Positions 19,031 to 27,123 of a DNA stretch of 64,000 nt are shown piece after piece. The notes under the pieces were generated by a model. That model worked only from the letters and a program-made list of their open reading frames with translations. It searched no databases and was not told the origin of the DNA. Where the stretch lies: the NCBI RefSeq assembly GCF_002024805.1, contig NZ_CP014337.1, forward strand, positions 372,001 through 436,000, read 5' to 3'. The stretch comes from Elizabethkingia bruuniana. Its GTDB lineage: Bacteria; Bacteroidota; Bacteroidia; Flavobacteriales; Weeksellaceae. The stretch's first letter is position 1, and every line of letters starts with the position of its first letter. The translations under genes were made by a program, and so were the position numbers.

Positions 19031-19272
19031 CTAGTTGGAGTTACTTATATTTTCAGGAATATTCCCCAATTATTCAAGGAAATTCCAGGTGTTTGATTTT
19101 AATGATCCATTAAACCACTTTTTTTATATTCTTTTATAGATTCTACAGTATAATCTCCATTTCCCGCCTCACAGCAACAGCATGAACAAATGATATATTC
19201 TGGCATAGTATGTTTCCAAAATCTACAAGAATAATTATTGAAACCATAAACTTTACAGATATAATCTTTCAT
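19031..19272 (-). pseudogene. Broken copy of the CPCC-type gene at 20629-20883
   Basis: The reverse strand starts MKDYICKVYGFNNY, closely matching the intact 84-residue gene (MKDYICRICGFNNY), and continues PEYIICSCCCCEAGNGDYT. A frame shift in an A-rich run after residue ~48 makes the first frame stop at 19099. In the shifted frame the match resumes as WFNGSLKSNTWNFLE, then an in-frame stop where the intact gene has Gln, then LGNIPEN. The second cysteine of the first knuckle (Cys9) is Tyr here. So a duplicate decayed by deletion, frameshift and nonsense change. Confidence 0.88.
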
Positions 19273-19504
19273 AATTGTTTTACTAATACAACTTTGTATT
19301 ATTTTTTTGTCTTTTATTGTCGTAGTAAATTTACTTGATTAGTGGAAAGTATTATAAAATTTTATTTAAAATATTGTCGTCCTATGTAATAGACTTACGT
19401 TGAGTAATAAATAGTTGTATTTAAACTTAGATTAAGTTTATAATTCAAGTATGAATATATATATTATCAATAATAGAAATTAATATTTCATTAATGATAC
19501 ATAG

Positions 19505-19534
19505 TTGCGTTAATGATGATGTTAATTACTTTTG
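19505..19534 (+). promoter_or_regulatory. Consensus promoter of the flavoprotein gene
   Basis: TTG (19505-19507), 19 bp, TACTTTTG (19527-19534): an excellent Bacteroidetes promoter. The leader is about 25 nt. The rest of the 19273-19564 gap is AT-rich with nothing else I can name. Confidence 0.75.
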
Positions 19535-19564
19535 CAATAACAAAACAATTAAATAAAGAAAAGC

Positions 19565-20476
19565 ATGAAAACAGATATAGTATTCGACGTTATTATCATC
19601 GGCGGTAGTTATGCAGGATTATCATCTGCGATGAGCCTGGGGCGCTCTCTGCGAAATGTATTAATAATAGATGGCGGAAAGCCTTGCAACCGCCAGACAC
19701 CACATTCACATAACTTTCTGACGCATGATGGTAAAACTCCCCAGGAAATATCTCAGATGGCGAAAGAGCAGGTAAAACAATATCCGACTGTACAGTTTTA
19801 TGAAGGCGAAGTTGTGAAAGGAAAAAAAACAGATGCCGGATTTATCATAACGACTAATACCGGAGAAGAGTTCAGCAGCCGAAAGCTTATTCTAGCAGCA
19901 GGAATAAAAGATATAATACCGGATATAAAAGGATTTTCCGAATCATGGGGTATTTCTGTAATCCATTGTCCTTATTGTCACGGATACGAATACCGTAATG
20001 AAAAAACAGGAATTATAGCCAACAGTGACAGGGCTGTTCACATGGCTTCTCTAATCAATAACCTGACGAAAGACCTTACAATATTAACATCTGGCCTTGC
20101 AGATTTTGATACGGAACAAAGAGCGAAATTGGAAAGACATAACATCCCTGTGATAGAGAAGAAGATTACAGAAATTGAACATCAGAACGGTCATGTTGAT
20201 AATATTGTTTTTGAGGACGGAGCAAAAATGAACTTTAAAGCCGTATATGCTGCTATACCATTTATACAGAATTCTGATATCGCTGAGCAACTGGGATGTG
20301 AATTAACCGAACAGGGATATATTCAGGTCGACAGTATGCAAAAAACAAACATCCCCGGAGTATTTGCCTGTGGAGATAGTACTTCGATGATGCGCTCTGT
20401 AGCTCTTGCTGTTGGTTCCGGCAATTTAGCCGGAGCGATGTTAAATATGGAATTAGTGAGTGAGATATTTGCATAG
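19565..20476 (+). CDS. FAD-dependent thioredoxin-reductase-like oxidoreductase
   Basis: 303 residues. N-terminal dinucleotide fold VIIIGGSYAGLSSA (9-22), redox pair CPYC at 135-138 in CPYCHGYE, and a C-terminal FAD motif PGVFACGD near residue 269. The second nucleotide-binding region (GIIANSDRAVHMA) lacks the GxGxxG of true NADPH-using thioredoxin reductases. That, plus CPYCHG, points to the dithiol-oxidase-like subgroup related to GliT/HlmI rather than TrxB. Substrate unknown; no thioredoxin or thiol-natural-product gene is adjacent. It has its own consensus promoter and convergent neighbours. Confidence 0.8.
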   Translation: MKTDIVFDVIIIGGSYAGLSSAMSLGRSLRNVLIIDGGKPCNRQTPHSHNFLTHDGKTPQEISQMAKEQVKQYPTVQFYEGEVVKGKKTDAGFIITTNTGEEFSSRKLILAAGIKDIIPDIKGFSESWGISVIHCPYCHGYEYRNEKTGIIANSDRAVHMASLINNLTKDLTILTSGLADFDTEQRAKLERHNIPVIEKKITEIEHQNGHVDNIVFEDGAKMNFKAVYAAIPFIQNSDIAEQLGCELTEQGYIQVDSMQKTNIPGVFACGDSTSMMRSVALAVGSGNLAGAMLNMELVSEIFA

Positions 20477-20573
20477 TTTACTGAAAAAAGAACCAACTCA
20501 GTTTATTGAATCACAAAAGAAACAAAAGGGAGAGTATAGTTTTAGATCTGTCACTTTTAATGTATAAGAAATC

Positions 20574-20603
20574 AAAAAAAAGCTGCCTTTTAAGGCAGCT
20601 TTG
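20574..20603 (-). terminator. Terminator, repeated copy A
   Basis: AAAGCTGCC / GGCAGCTTT stem, loop TTTTAA, with the U-tract on the minus strand. An almost identical segment occurs at 22388-22418. It closes the minus-strand small-gene cluster and faces the flavoprotein gene. Confidence 0.9.
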
Positions 20604-20628
20604 TAATATGTTTTCTGATCAATCAAAA

Positions 20629-20883
20629 TTACTTGTACTTCTCTGGTATGTTTCTTAATTGTTCAGAAAAATCCCAATTATTTGGCTTTAGTGATAGATT
20701 AAACCATAGCTCTTTTTTCTCAAACCAGATTGCTCTATGTTCCTTTGCTGATCCTATAGTATAATCTTCATTTCCGGCTTCACAACCACAGCATGGACAA
20801 ATTATATAAGAAGGTAAATCATTCTCCCAATATTTATCAGGATAATTATTAAAACCACAGATTCTGCAGATATAATCTTTCAT
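20629..20883 (-). CDS. Small cysteine-rich (CPCC-type) protein, immunity-like
   Basis: 84 residues. Two zinc-knuckle-like cysteine pairs: CRIC (6-9) and CPCCGC (29-34). A C-terminal region follows with WFNLSLKPNNW and EQLRNIPEKY. This is the layout of a widespread small CPCC family often seen among orphan immunity genes of polymorphic toxins; that association is from general knowledge, not shown here. It is the last gene of a four-gene minus-strand run, 14 bp after its neighbour, and has a decayed copy at 19031-19272. Likely cytoplasmic and zinc-binding. Confidence 0.7.
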   Translation of the reverse strand: MKDYICRICGFNNYPDKYWENDLPSYIICPCCGCEAGNEDYTIGSAKEHRAIWFEKKELWFNLSLKPNNWDFSEQLRNIPEKYK

Positions 20884-20897
20884 AAATTTTGGTTTCT

Positions 20898-21188
20898 TTA
20901 ATAAGCATCAGATTTATCATTATAGTCCTTCATTTTTTTTATTAGATTTTCATACGAAACAATTTTTTCTGTTTCGATTATTTCACCTGTATCACAGTCT
21001 TCCAAAATGAGATTGTATTGATTAATGTTATTATAATTAAAAGTAGAAATGTAAAATAAAACGTTCTCAAATTTAAGTCCTATAGCAGTAATATCTGCGT
21101 CCCAAAAATCAACAATAGTATAATTGATGTTATTTTCATTTCTCAATTTTTTTATCAGTGTATTTACTGCTGAATTTTTATTTTCCAT
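20898..21188 (-). CDS. Hypothetical small protein, immunity-like context
   Basis: 96 residues, no signal peptide, acidic. Visible features: a Lys/Asn-rich N-terminal helix, YTIVDFWDADITAIGLKF, FYISTFNYNNINQYNLILED and a C-terminal YENLIKKMKDY helix, suggesting an alpha-beta fold. I do not recognise the family. Size, strand, spacing (24 bp after the upstream gene, 14 bp before the CPCC gene) and AT-richness fit a string of small immunity-type genes. Confidence 0.6.
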   Translation of the reverse strand: MENKNSAVNTLIKKLRNENNINYTIVDFWDADITAIGLKFENVLFYISTFNYNNINQYNLILEDCDTGEIIETEKIVSYENLIKKMKDYNDKSDAY

Positions 21189-21212
21189 TTTTTAATAAGA
21201 AATAGTTATTAT

Positions 21213-21827
21213 TTAGTGTTTGTCGATATGATTATGTATTATTTGATTATAATATACCCATTGTCCATCATTAAAAGACAGCATATCGTTTAAGTTATTT
21301 ATATGTTCCTCAATAGTTGAAAATATGCCGGAATTTTTATTAAAAGAATCCTTAAATTGTTTTTTCATTTTCAGTGTAGTAAAACCGCAAATAGCAATTT
21401 CTAAATCACGGGAGCAGGCAATTGCCCAATCGTTAGAATCAGAAAACCAAACAACATCATTTGATACAACACCCGCATAATTTCCAGTATTTTCTCCTGG
21501 ATCTTCATAAAGATTATCATAAAGATCTTCGTATGTCTGATTTGTATTTATATCAAATGTGCTGTACTTTCCGAATCGTTTATAATAATACTCTTCCTGT
21601 GAAGGGGATAAGGTATAAAAGTATATCACAGATTCATTGATATCTTTTAAAAAATGCTTTATTCCATCAAAAAATATTTCTTCATATATATAATCAAAGT
21701 CAAAAGCCATAAAGTATTTAAAATCTTCCCTGAAAATGTTATCCTCAATTTTATTTTCAGGAAAAAATAGCTCAGATACTCTTTTTTTGTACATGCTAAA
21801 TTTTTTGCTATCTGTTAACAGCGCCAT
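21213..21827 (-). CDS. Hypothetical cytoplasmic protein, immunity-like
   Basis: 204 residues with no signal peptide or membrane segment. Aromatic and acidic throughout (YFMAFDFDYIYEE, ESVIYFYTLSP, VVWFSDSNDWAIACSRDLEIAICGF), a composition common in immunity proteins. I cannot name a family. The central SNDWAIACSRDLEIAI segment looks like a core beta-sheet. It is the second gene of the run 22333 to 20629; the 68-bp gap to the upstream gene allows co-transcription. Met12 is an alternative start. Confidence 0.6.
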   Translation of the reverse strand: MALLTDSKKFSMYKKRVSELFFPENKIEDNIFREDFKYFMAFDFDYIYEEIFFDGIKHFLKDINESVIYFYTLSPSQEEYYYKRFGKYSTFDINTNQTYEDLYDNLYEDPGENTGNYAGVVSNDVVWFSDSNDWAIACSRDLEIAICGFTTLKMKKQFKDSFNKNSGIFSTIEEHINNLNDMLSFNDGQWVYYNQIIHNHIDKH

Positions 21828-21895
21828 TGATAATTGTTTTTTATTAGTTTAGTAATATATTTTTTGGAAGAATATATTTGTATTAGAAAAAAGTA

Positions 21896-22333
21896 CTATT
21901 CTGTTTTAAAATACATTTGATAAACTTTCTTTTCTATTAAGGGATCAGATAAATCCCAGTACCACCATTTATTTATATTGTTTTTCTCGGACTCAAATCT
22001 TCTTCTATATGCTATTTTGAAAAGCTCTAAAAGTAATCTGAAACTTTTTAGTTTTTCATTATCAGGAAGTTTAGATATTCTTGTTAAATTATTGAGGTCT
22101 ATACCTTTTTTTAAAAGAACACAAGGGGTATAGGTTGGTCTCAGACTGCTGCTTTCTATAGCTTCTTCAATATCCTGATGTTGAGGTTTTGATTGGCTAA
22201 TAAGAAATAATAAATAGTCAAAAAAAACTTTTTGCTCATCTTTATTAGCCTCCAGAAAATTACTGACTAATACCTCAGGTAATATAATACCCTGACCATA
22301 TTTGTTAAATAGTATTTCATATTCTAATATCAT
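21896..22333 (-). CDS. DUF5958-like protein
   Basis: 145 residues. NKYGQG near the start, a helical middle (VFFDYLLFLISQSKP), then IEEAIESSSLRPTYTPCVLL and FRLLLELFKIAYRRR. The PTYTPCVLL segment followed by this helix is how I remember the DUF5958 family, whose function is unknown. Mostly alpha-helical and cytoplasmic. It starts the four-gene minus-strand run of small accessory genes. Confidence 0.65.
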   Translation of the reverse strand: MILEYEILFNKYGQGIILPEVLVSNFLEANKDEQKVFFDYLLFLISQSKPQHQDIEEAIESSSLRPTYTPCVLLKKGIDLNNLTRISKLPDNEKLKSFRLLLELFKIAYRRRFESEKNNINKWWYWDLSDPLIEKKVYQMYFKTE

Positions 22334-22387
22334 TTTTTCTGTTTTGTATGACTCATAAATATGATTTAAATATAGATCTTTTAATCA

Positions 22388-22418
22388 AAAAAAGCTGCCT
22401 TTTAAGGCAGCTTTGTAA
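22388..22418 (-). terminator. Terminator, repeated copy B
   Basis: Same AAAGCTGCC-TTTTAA-GGCAGCTTT hairpin with flanks as at 20574-20603; identical over about 38 bp. U-tract on the minus strand, ending the 22442-22891 lipoprotein unit. Confidence 0.9.
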
Positions 22419-22441
22419 TATATATTCCGTTTACTTATCAG

Positions 22442-22891
22442 TTAGTATCTGCGTAAGATATGAGTACGGTCTGTCATTATATTATCGGATTTTCTTTTAA
22501 ATTCGAAATAAAGGCTTCTTGTGGGCACATTTTGCCTGTAGCTATTTCTGTTAATTCCGGGAACATTAAATACATCTGTCATGTCATAATTTACAATCTC
22601 AAAAATATATTCGGATGAAGTATTTTTAATAACATTGATAAAAGATTTATTTCCGTTAATCAGTGAGCCATAGCTGAATCTGGTACCATCTGCCGTCACT
22701 ACAAAGTCATGATCGGAAAAATTATATTTAATAGTACCATTGGCATTCCATTCACCTTTTATCCATCCCGGCGGATTGAAAGAAACCGGAGTATCCCTGT
22801 TTTCGCAGCTGCTTAAGGAAAGTATAATTAATGATAATAGCAGAAATAGTTTTGCGAATTTTGTGTTTATATATAAAAGAGCTGTGTTCAT
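22442..22891 (-). CDS. Hypothetical lipoprotein
   Basis: 149 residues; a hydrophobic leader ends LSLSSC (Cys29). The mature part begins ENRDTPVSFNPPGWIKGEW and has alternating polar/hydrophobic strands (TIKYNFSDHDFVVTADGTRF, YIFEIVNYDM), so probably a small beta-barrel or lipocalin-like fold. Family not recognised. It lies 42 bp downstream of the S41 protease gene on the same strand and ends at a terminator, so the pair probably form one transcript. Confidence 0.65.
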   Translation of the reverse strand: MNTALLYINTKFAKLFLLLSLIILSLSSCENRDTPVSFNPPGWIKGEWNANGTIKYNFSDHDFVVTADGTRFSYGSLINGNKSFINVIKNTSSEYIFEIVNYDMTDVFNVPGINRNSYRQNVPTRSLYFEFKRKSDNIMTDRTHILRRY

Positions 22892-22933
22892 ATAATGTGA
22901 TATTTTATTGTGTATTCTTAGTTGTAGTTCCGA

Positions 22934-24385
22934 TTATTTAGAAAGCAAAGTTTTAGAATATTCCAGTTCCGGATCTTTTTGCTCCTTCATGGCATTCAGG
23001 AAATAGTCTGTTTTCAATGTGTAATCGGGAATTACGCCTGTACATTTGGTAATATTATCACCCTCGCTGCTGTTAAAGAAAATCTCTGTTCTCGGAATTG
23101 AAAGTGTACTTTTTGTATTAGGCAGTTTATAAGTAAGAAACCACGCTGCAGTTGTAAAGTTACTGCAAGATCCCGTTTCTTTTCCTACTATATTTCCTCT
23201 TTTCTCACTTTTAAAGAGAGAGGCGAAATAAGTTGCAGCAGAAAATGTCCGGTTATTAATCATTAAAATTACTTTTCCATCAAAGAATAAACCATCACGC
23301 GGATAACTTTTAATATAAGTATCGTCTAATCTCGTATTCCCGAAATAGTAGTCACCTTTATCGGACTTGTCAAATCTTTGGTGCATAAAGTTGTTTTCAT
23401 TACGGATATCACTATCAGAAAAATATCGATCCGTCTGTGGATCTATCAGATAATCCGTGTAATTGATGTCCACTACTTTTGTACCGTATTTATAGGAATT
23501 GTTGAACAGCTTATCTTTAGAAAGGAAAGAGTAAAGTAAAGGGACATTACTGATGGAACCACCGGAATTATCCCGAATGTCAAGTATCAGATTTTTAGTC
23601 TTCAGGTTTTTCATATCCTGAAAATACTTCTTCAGCCTTTCGTAGAAGTAGCTTTCGTTGAACGAAAATGACTTTACGGCCAGATAATAAGTATCCGGAT
23701 TTAGTTGATAGCCGTAGATACCACTTCCGGAAGTTACATCGATAGGCAGTATTGCATGCCTGGATTCGTAGTTGAATTCAGGATAGCTAATCCCTTTCAG
23801 CTCAATAGTCTTCTGTTCACCGGAAGGTGTCTCATATTTTATCTGATAGCTCTTTGCATTAGTATAGGAAATAGTGGATGACATATCCAGATCTTCAACT
23901 CTTATGCTGCCATCTGCTTGTTTTGATGTCTGCTTGAAGATATCACCGATTTTTTTATTATTGACTTCCAGTATGCGGCTTCCGGCTTCTACACCGTATT
24001 TGTTATTGCTGTTGATATACGTATTGCCGTTTTGAACATAGGTTGCCAAAGGAAAAAAGGAAGTTTTGCTTACATAATCCTCCATATAATTAGATTCCAT
24101 GCCCATTGAGCTATGTCCGTCACCCAGTACTTTCGTTGGTGTATTCAGATGAAAATTGATATAAGTAGGATTTTTCTCTACTTCTTTTCTTAGAGAATCT
24201 AACTTTTTATCCAATACTTCCTTGCTGTGAAACCGGTAAGGATTAGGGTGCTGCTTTTTAATAATATCCACTGCAATATCGAAATCTTTAAGATAAGCAT
24301 CCTTGCTTATTTCCGATATAGAGTACTGCGAAAAACCTACTATACTGATCAACAACATAGGTAAAATAAGTACTTTCTTCGTCAT
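22934..24385 (-). CDS. S41-family (C-terminal processing-type) peptidase
   Basis: 483 residues with signal peptide (ends VGFSQ). The C-terminal half has the tail-specific protease core: LILDIRDNSGGSISNVPL (about 275-290) and the nucleophile region NNRTFSAATYFASL with predicted catalytic Ser382. GKETGS and the TLSIPRTEIFF strand follow. The N-terminal half contains a GDGHSSMG motif usual in this secreted subgroup. A Lys or His partner cannot be fixed from sequence alone. Likely periplasmic; substrate unknown. Co-directional with the lipoprotein gene downstream. Confidence 0.85.
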   Translation of the reverse strand: MTKKVLILPMLLISIVGFSQYSISEISKDAYLKDFDIAVDIIKKQHPNPYRFHSKEVLDKKLDSLRKEVEKNPTYINFHLNTPTKVLGDGHSSMGMESNYMEDYVSKTSFFPLATYVQNGNTYINSNNKYGVEAGSRILEVNNKKIGDIFKQTSKQADGSIRVEDLDMSSTISYTNAKSYQIKYETPSGEQKTIELKGISYPEFNYESRHAILPIDVTSGSGIYGYQLNPDTYYLAVKSFSFNESYFYERLKKYFQDMKNLKTKNLILDIRDNSGGSISNVPLLYSFLSKDKLFNNSYKYGTKVVDINYTDYLIDPQTDRYFSDSDIRNENNFMHQRFDKSDKGDYYFGNTRLDDTYIKSYPRDGLFFDGKVILMINNRTFSAATYFASLFKSEKRGNIVGKETGSCSNFTTAAWFLTYKLPNTKSTLSIPRTEIFFNSSEGDNITKCTGVIPDYTLKTDYFLNAMKEQKDPELEYSKTLLSK

Positions 24386-24608
24386 AAATTATATTTAGTA
24401 TTAATATTATATCTCAAAAAAATAAAATTGCCCTTCCGACGTCAAAGACACGTAAAAGGATATTTCAGGGTGATAACAGAATAGAATTTAGCTGTGTTTT
24501 TATCAGAATCCCGTGAGAATCGGGGCAAATCTATAAAAATTATAGGCGGTTTTAGAATGACTTTTTTCATATTAACAAAAAATTATGAACAGGTGTTTTA
24601 ATATTTAA

Positions 24609-24623
24609 TACTGTATTACAGTA
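24609..24623. promoter_or_regulatory. 15-bp palindrome in a divergent intergenic region
   Basis: TACTGTA-T-TACAGTA, perfect arms, about 100 bp upstream of the TonB receptor's -7 box. Possible operator. The remainder of 24386-24756 is AT-rich with no coding signal that I can see. Confidence 0.4.
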
Positions 24624-24726
24624 TGTTATGAGGTCTGTTTAATTTTTCACATTAATAAATTTTAACACTAATTAGATTAAATAAAAATAAATAAGCGGTT
24701 TCCTTTACGGATAGAGGACTAAGGTT

Positions 24727-24734
24727 TAATTTTG
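24727..24734 (+). promoter_or_regulatory. -7 box TAATTTTG of the TonB receptor gene
   Basis: Exact TAnnTTTG match, 22 bp before the ATG at 24757. The -33 region has TTTAC rather than TTG, so an activator may be needed. Confidence 0.55.
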
Positions 24735-24756
24735 TTATTTATAATAATTATAAATA

Positions 24757-27117
24757 ATGAAGTCATATCAGCGTATTTTTATCTTTTTTATGATGGTAGT
24801 GTCGACTTCCCTTATCAGAGCACAAGATTCAGGTTTTTGGATTCAGGGAGTTGTACAGGATCATACAAAACGAGGATTAAACGGAGTAAACATTTTTGTT
24901 GAAAACACAAAGATTAAAACACAAACCGATCAAAATGGGAATTTCAGAATTAGTTATAAGAAAGGAGAAGCTACATTGGCCTTCAGTCTGGATGGTTACA
25001 AAAAATCCAGAAAGAAAGTTAATTTCAATAGTGAAGCTTCTGCTGTAACGATACAGCTGGCCGACGATCAATCGGTTGTAAAAGAAGTTACAGTACATGG
25101 TAAAGGAAAAGTAAAAGCACTGCAGGACGGTGCTTTCACTGTTAATGCTATAGACATTGCCAAGCTAGCTAATACTACGGCAGATCTTAATCAGGTACTG
25201 AACAGAACAACAGGAATTAAAGTTCGTCAGCAGGGTGGAGTAGGTTCCGATTACAATTTTTCTATTAACGGTATGTCCGGTAAAGCCGTAAAATTCTTTA
25301 TAGACGGAGTTCCTTTGGAAATGTTGGGGAAAGGTGTAGATCTTAGTACGCTGCCTGTGAATATGGCAGATAGAGTAGAAATTTATAAAGGTGTGGTTCC
25401 CGTTCATCTTAGTACAGATGCTATGGGGGGAGCTGTAAATATTATAAGTCCTTCTGCCAGTAAAAACTATCTGGATGCCGGGATCAGTGTCGGATCTTTT
25501 AATACACAGCGTATTAATCTGAACGGACAGATCAAAGATGATAAAACCGGGATTATCCTGCGTATCAATAGTTTTTATAACCATTCCGATAACAACTATA
25601 CCATGAAGGATATGAAGATATGGAATGCAGGAAGAAACGAATATGAATTGAGAAATGTAAAACGTTTTAACGACCGTTATCAGTCTGTTTTTGGGATGGC
25701 AGAAGCCGGAGTAGAAAATAAAAAATGGGCGGATTATTTTTTTGTAGGAATGTCACAGTCTGTTTTCGACAAACAGGTACAGACAGGATCCAATCAGGAA
25801 GTTGTTTATGGTGGTGTTAAGCAGAACGGGCAGGCTCACAATTATTTTATGAAATATAAAAAAGCCAATCTTTTTAACGACCGGTTAGATCTTAATGTTT
25901 ATGCAGGTTTTTCCAAAAGTGTCCAGAAAGCTACTGATACTCTTATGCGTAAATACAGTTGGGATGGTACATTCGAACCTTCAGCTTCGAGTGAGAAAGG
26001 AGGCAAAAGTATCATGATGCAGTATGAAGACCGTGTTTACTCACAGTTGGGCACTACTTACAGGCTGGCAGATCATCATAAGCTTATTTTCAATTACGTT
26101 CTCGATTATATTAAGAATACTACATTTAATTCTCTCGACGAAAAGAAAGAGGATGTTCCTCCGGCTAAGATGACAAAGCAGATTTTCTCTATGGCCTATC
26201 AGCAGGATTTCTTCAACAAGCATTGGACCAATGTTTTCTTTGGTAAATATTACCGCGTGGGACTTCAGAAAATGGTTTTTGATCCGGCTACCAGAACCGA
26301 TAATCCTGTGAAAGACAATTTCAGCAGCTGGGGTTATGGTTTTGCGACAACTGTAAAAATTGTAAAGGGATTGGGTGCAAAGGGATCTTTTGAACGTTCT
26401 TATCGTCTGGTAGAGCCGCAAGAGATTTTCGGAGACGGTGTTGCTGTAACCAGCAATATGAATCTGAAACCTGAGACCAGTAATAATGTAAATGTTGGTC
26501 TGTATTACAGCCATCAGTGGGGAGCACATGCTTTCAGAGTAGAAGGTGCCGGATATATACGCGATACAAAAGATTTTATCTATACCGTTCCAAACCTTTT
26601 TAACAGTACCTTCAAATACGAAAACCTTTCTAATATTTTTACTAAAGGACTGGAAGGTGAACTAAGCTACCAATACAAAAGGTTGCTGAATATATTGATG
26701 AATATTAGCTATAACAAAGCTTATGATAATACAAAGTTTGCCAATAACAATGAAGAGGTAATCTCTGCAACTTATAAAAAAGACGTGCCGAACCAGCCAT
26801 GGTTATTTGGTAATGTAAATATAAGTTTGGGCAAAGACGACTGGTTACAGAAAGACAGCAGGGTAGAGCTTTATTATGGATTACAGATGACTGAATGGTT
26901 CTACAAGAACTGGCAGTCCTATGGTAATCCGCGCAATATTCCGGTTATTCCGCGCCAAACGCTTCATAATATAGGCATCAGCTATTCCATGAAAAACGGG
27001 AGATACAACCTGGCATTCGATGTTACCAACATTGGTGATGCAATGGCCTATGACAATTTTAAGCTCCAGAAACAGGGACGTGCTTTCTATGTAAAATTCA
27101 GATACCTTCTTAAGTAA
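24757..27117 (+). CDS. TonB-dependent receptor, siderophore/iron type (XusA-like position)
   Basis: 786 residues. Signal peptide to about 22 (LIRAQ), carboxypeptidase-regulatory-like domain (about 28-110), plug (about 115-235 with LNQVLNRTTGIKVRQQGG, DYNFSINGMSGKAVKFFIDG and a VEIYKGVVPVHLSTDAMGGAVNI segment), then a beta-barrel. The ending FYVKFRYLLK is a barrel-type C-terminus. It is followed after 6 bp by a DUF4374 lipoprotein, and a PepSY membrane protein lies in the same locus. That trio is the content of the Bacteroides Xus xenosiderophore system. Import of ferric siderophore is a context inference. Confidence 0.85.
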   Translation: MKSYQRIFIFFMMVVSTSLIRAQDSGFWIQGVVQDHTKRGLNGVNIFVENTKIKTQTDQNGNFRISYKKGEATLAFSLDGYKKSRKKVNFNSEASAVTIQLADDQSVVKEVTVHGKGKVKALQDGAFTVNAIDIAKLANTTADLNQVLNRTTGIKVRQQGGVGSDYNFSINGMSGKAVKFFIDGVPLEMLGKGVDLSTLPVNMADRVEIYKGVVPVHLSTDAMGGAVNIISPSASKNYLDAGISVGSFNTQRINLNGQIKDDKTGIILRINSFYNHSDNNYTMKDMKIWNAGRNEYELRNVKRFNDRYQSVFGMAEAGVENKKWADYFFVGMSQSVFDKQVQTGSNQEVVYGGVKQNGQAHNYFMKYKKANLFNDRLDLNVYAGFSKSVQKATDTLMRKYSWDGTFEPSASSEKGGKSIMMQYEDRVYSQLGTTYRLADHHKLIFNYVLDYIKNTTFNSLDEKKEDVPPAKMTKQIFSMAYQQDFFNKHWTNVFFGKYYRVGLQKMVFDPATRTDNPVKDNFSSWGYGFATTVKIVKGLGAKGSFERSYRLVEPQEIFGDGVAVTSNMNLKPETSNNVNVGLYYSHQWGAHAFRVEGAGYIRDTKDFIYTVPNLFNSTFKYENLSNIFTKGLEGELSYQYKRLLNILMNISYNKAYDNTKFANNNEEVISATYKKDVPNQPWLFGNVNISLGKDDWLQKDSRVELYYGLQMTEWFYKNWQSYGNPRNIPVIPRQTLHNIGISYSMKNGRYNLAFDVTNIGDAMAYDNFKLQKQGRAFYVKFRYLLK

Positions 27118-27123
27118 ATAAAC

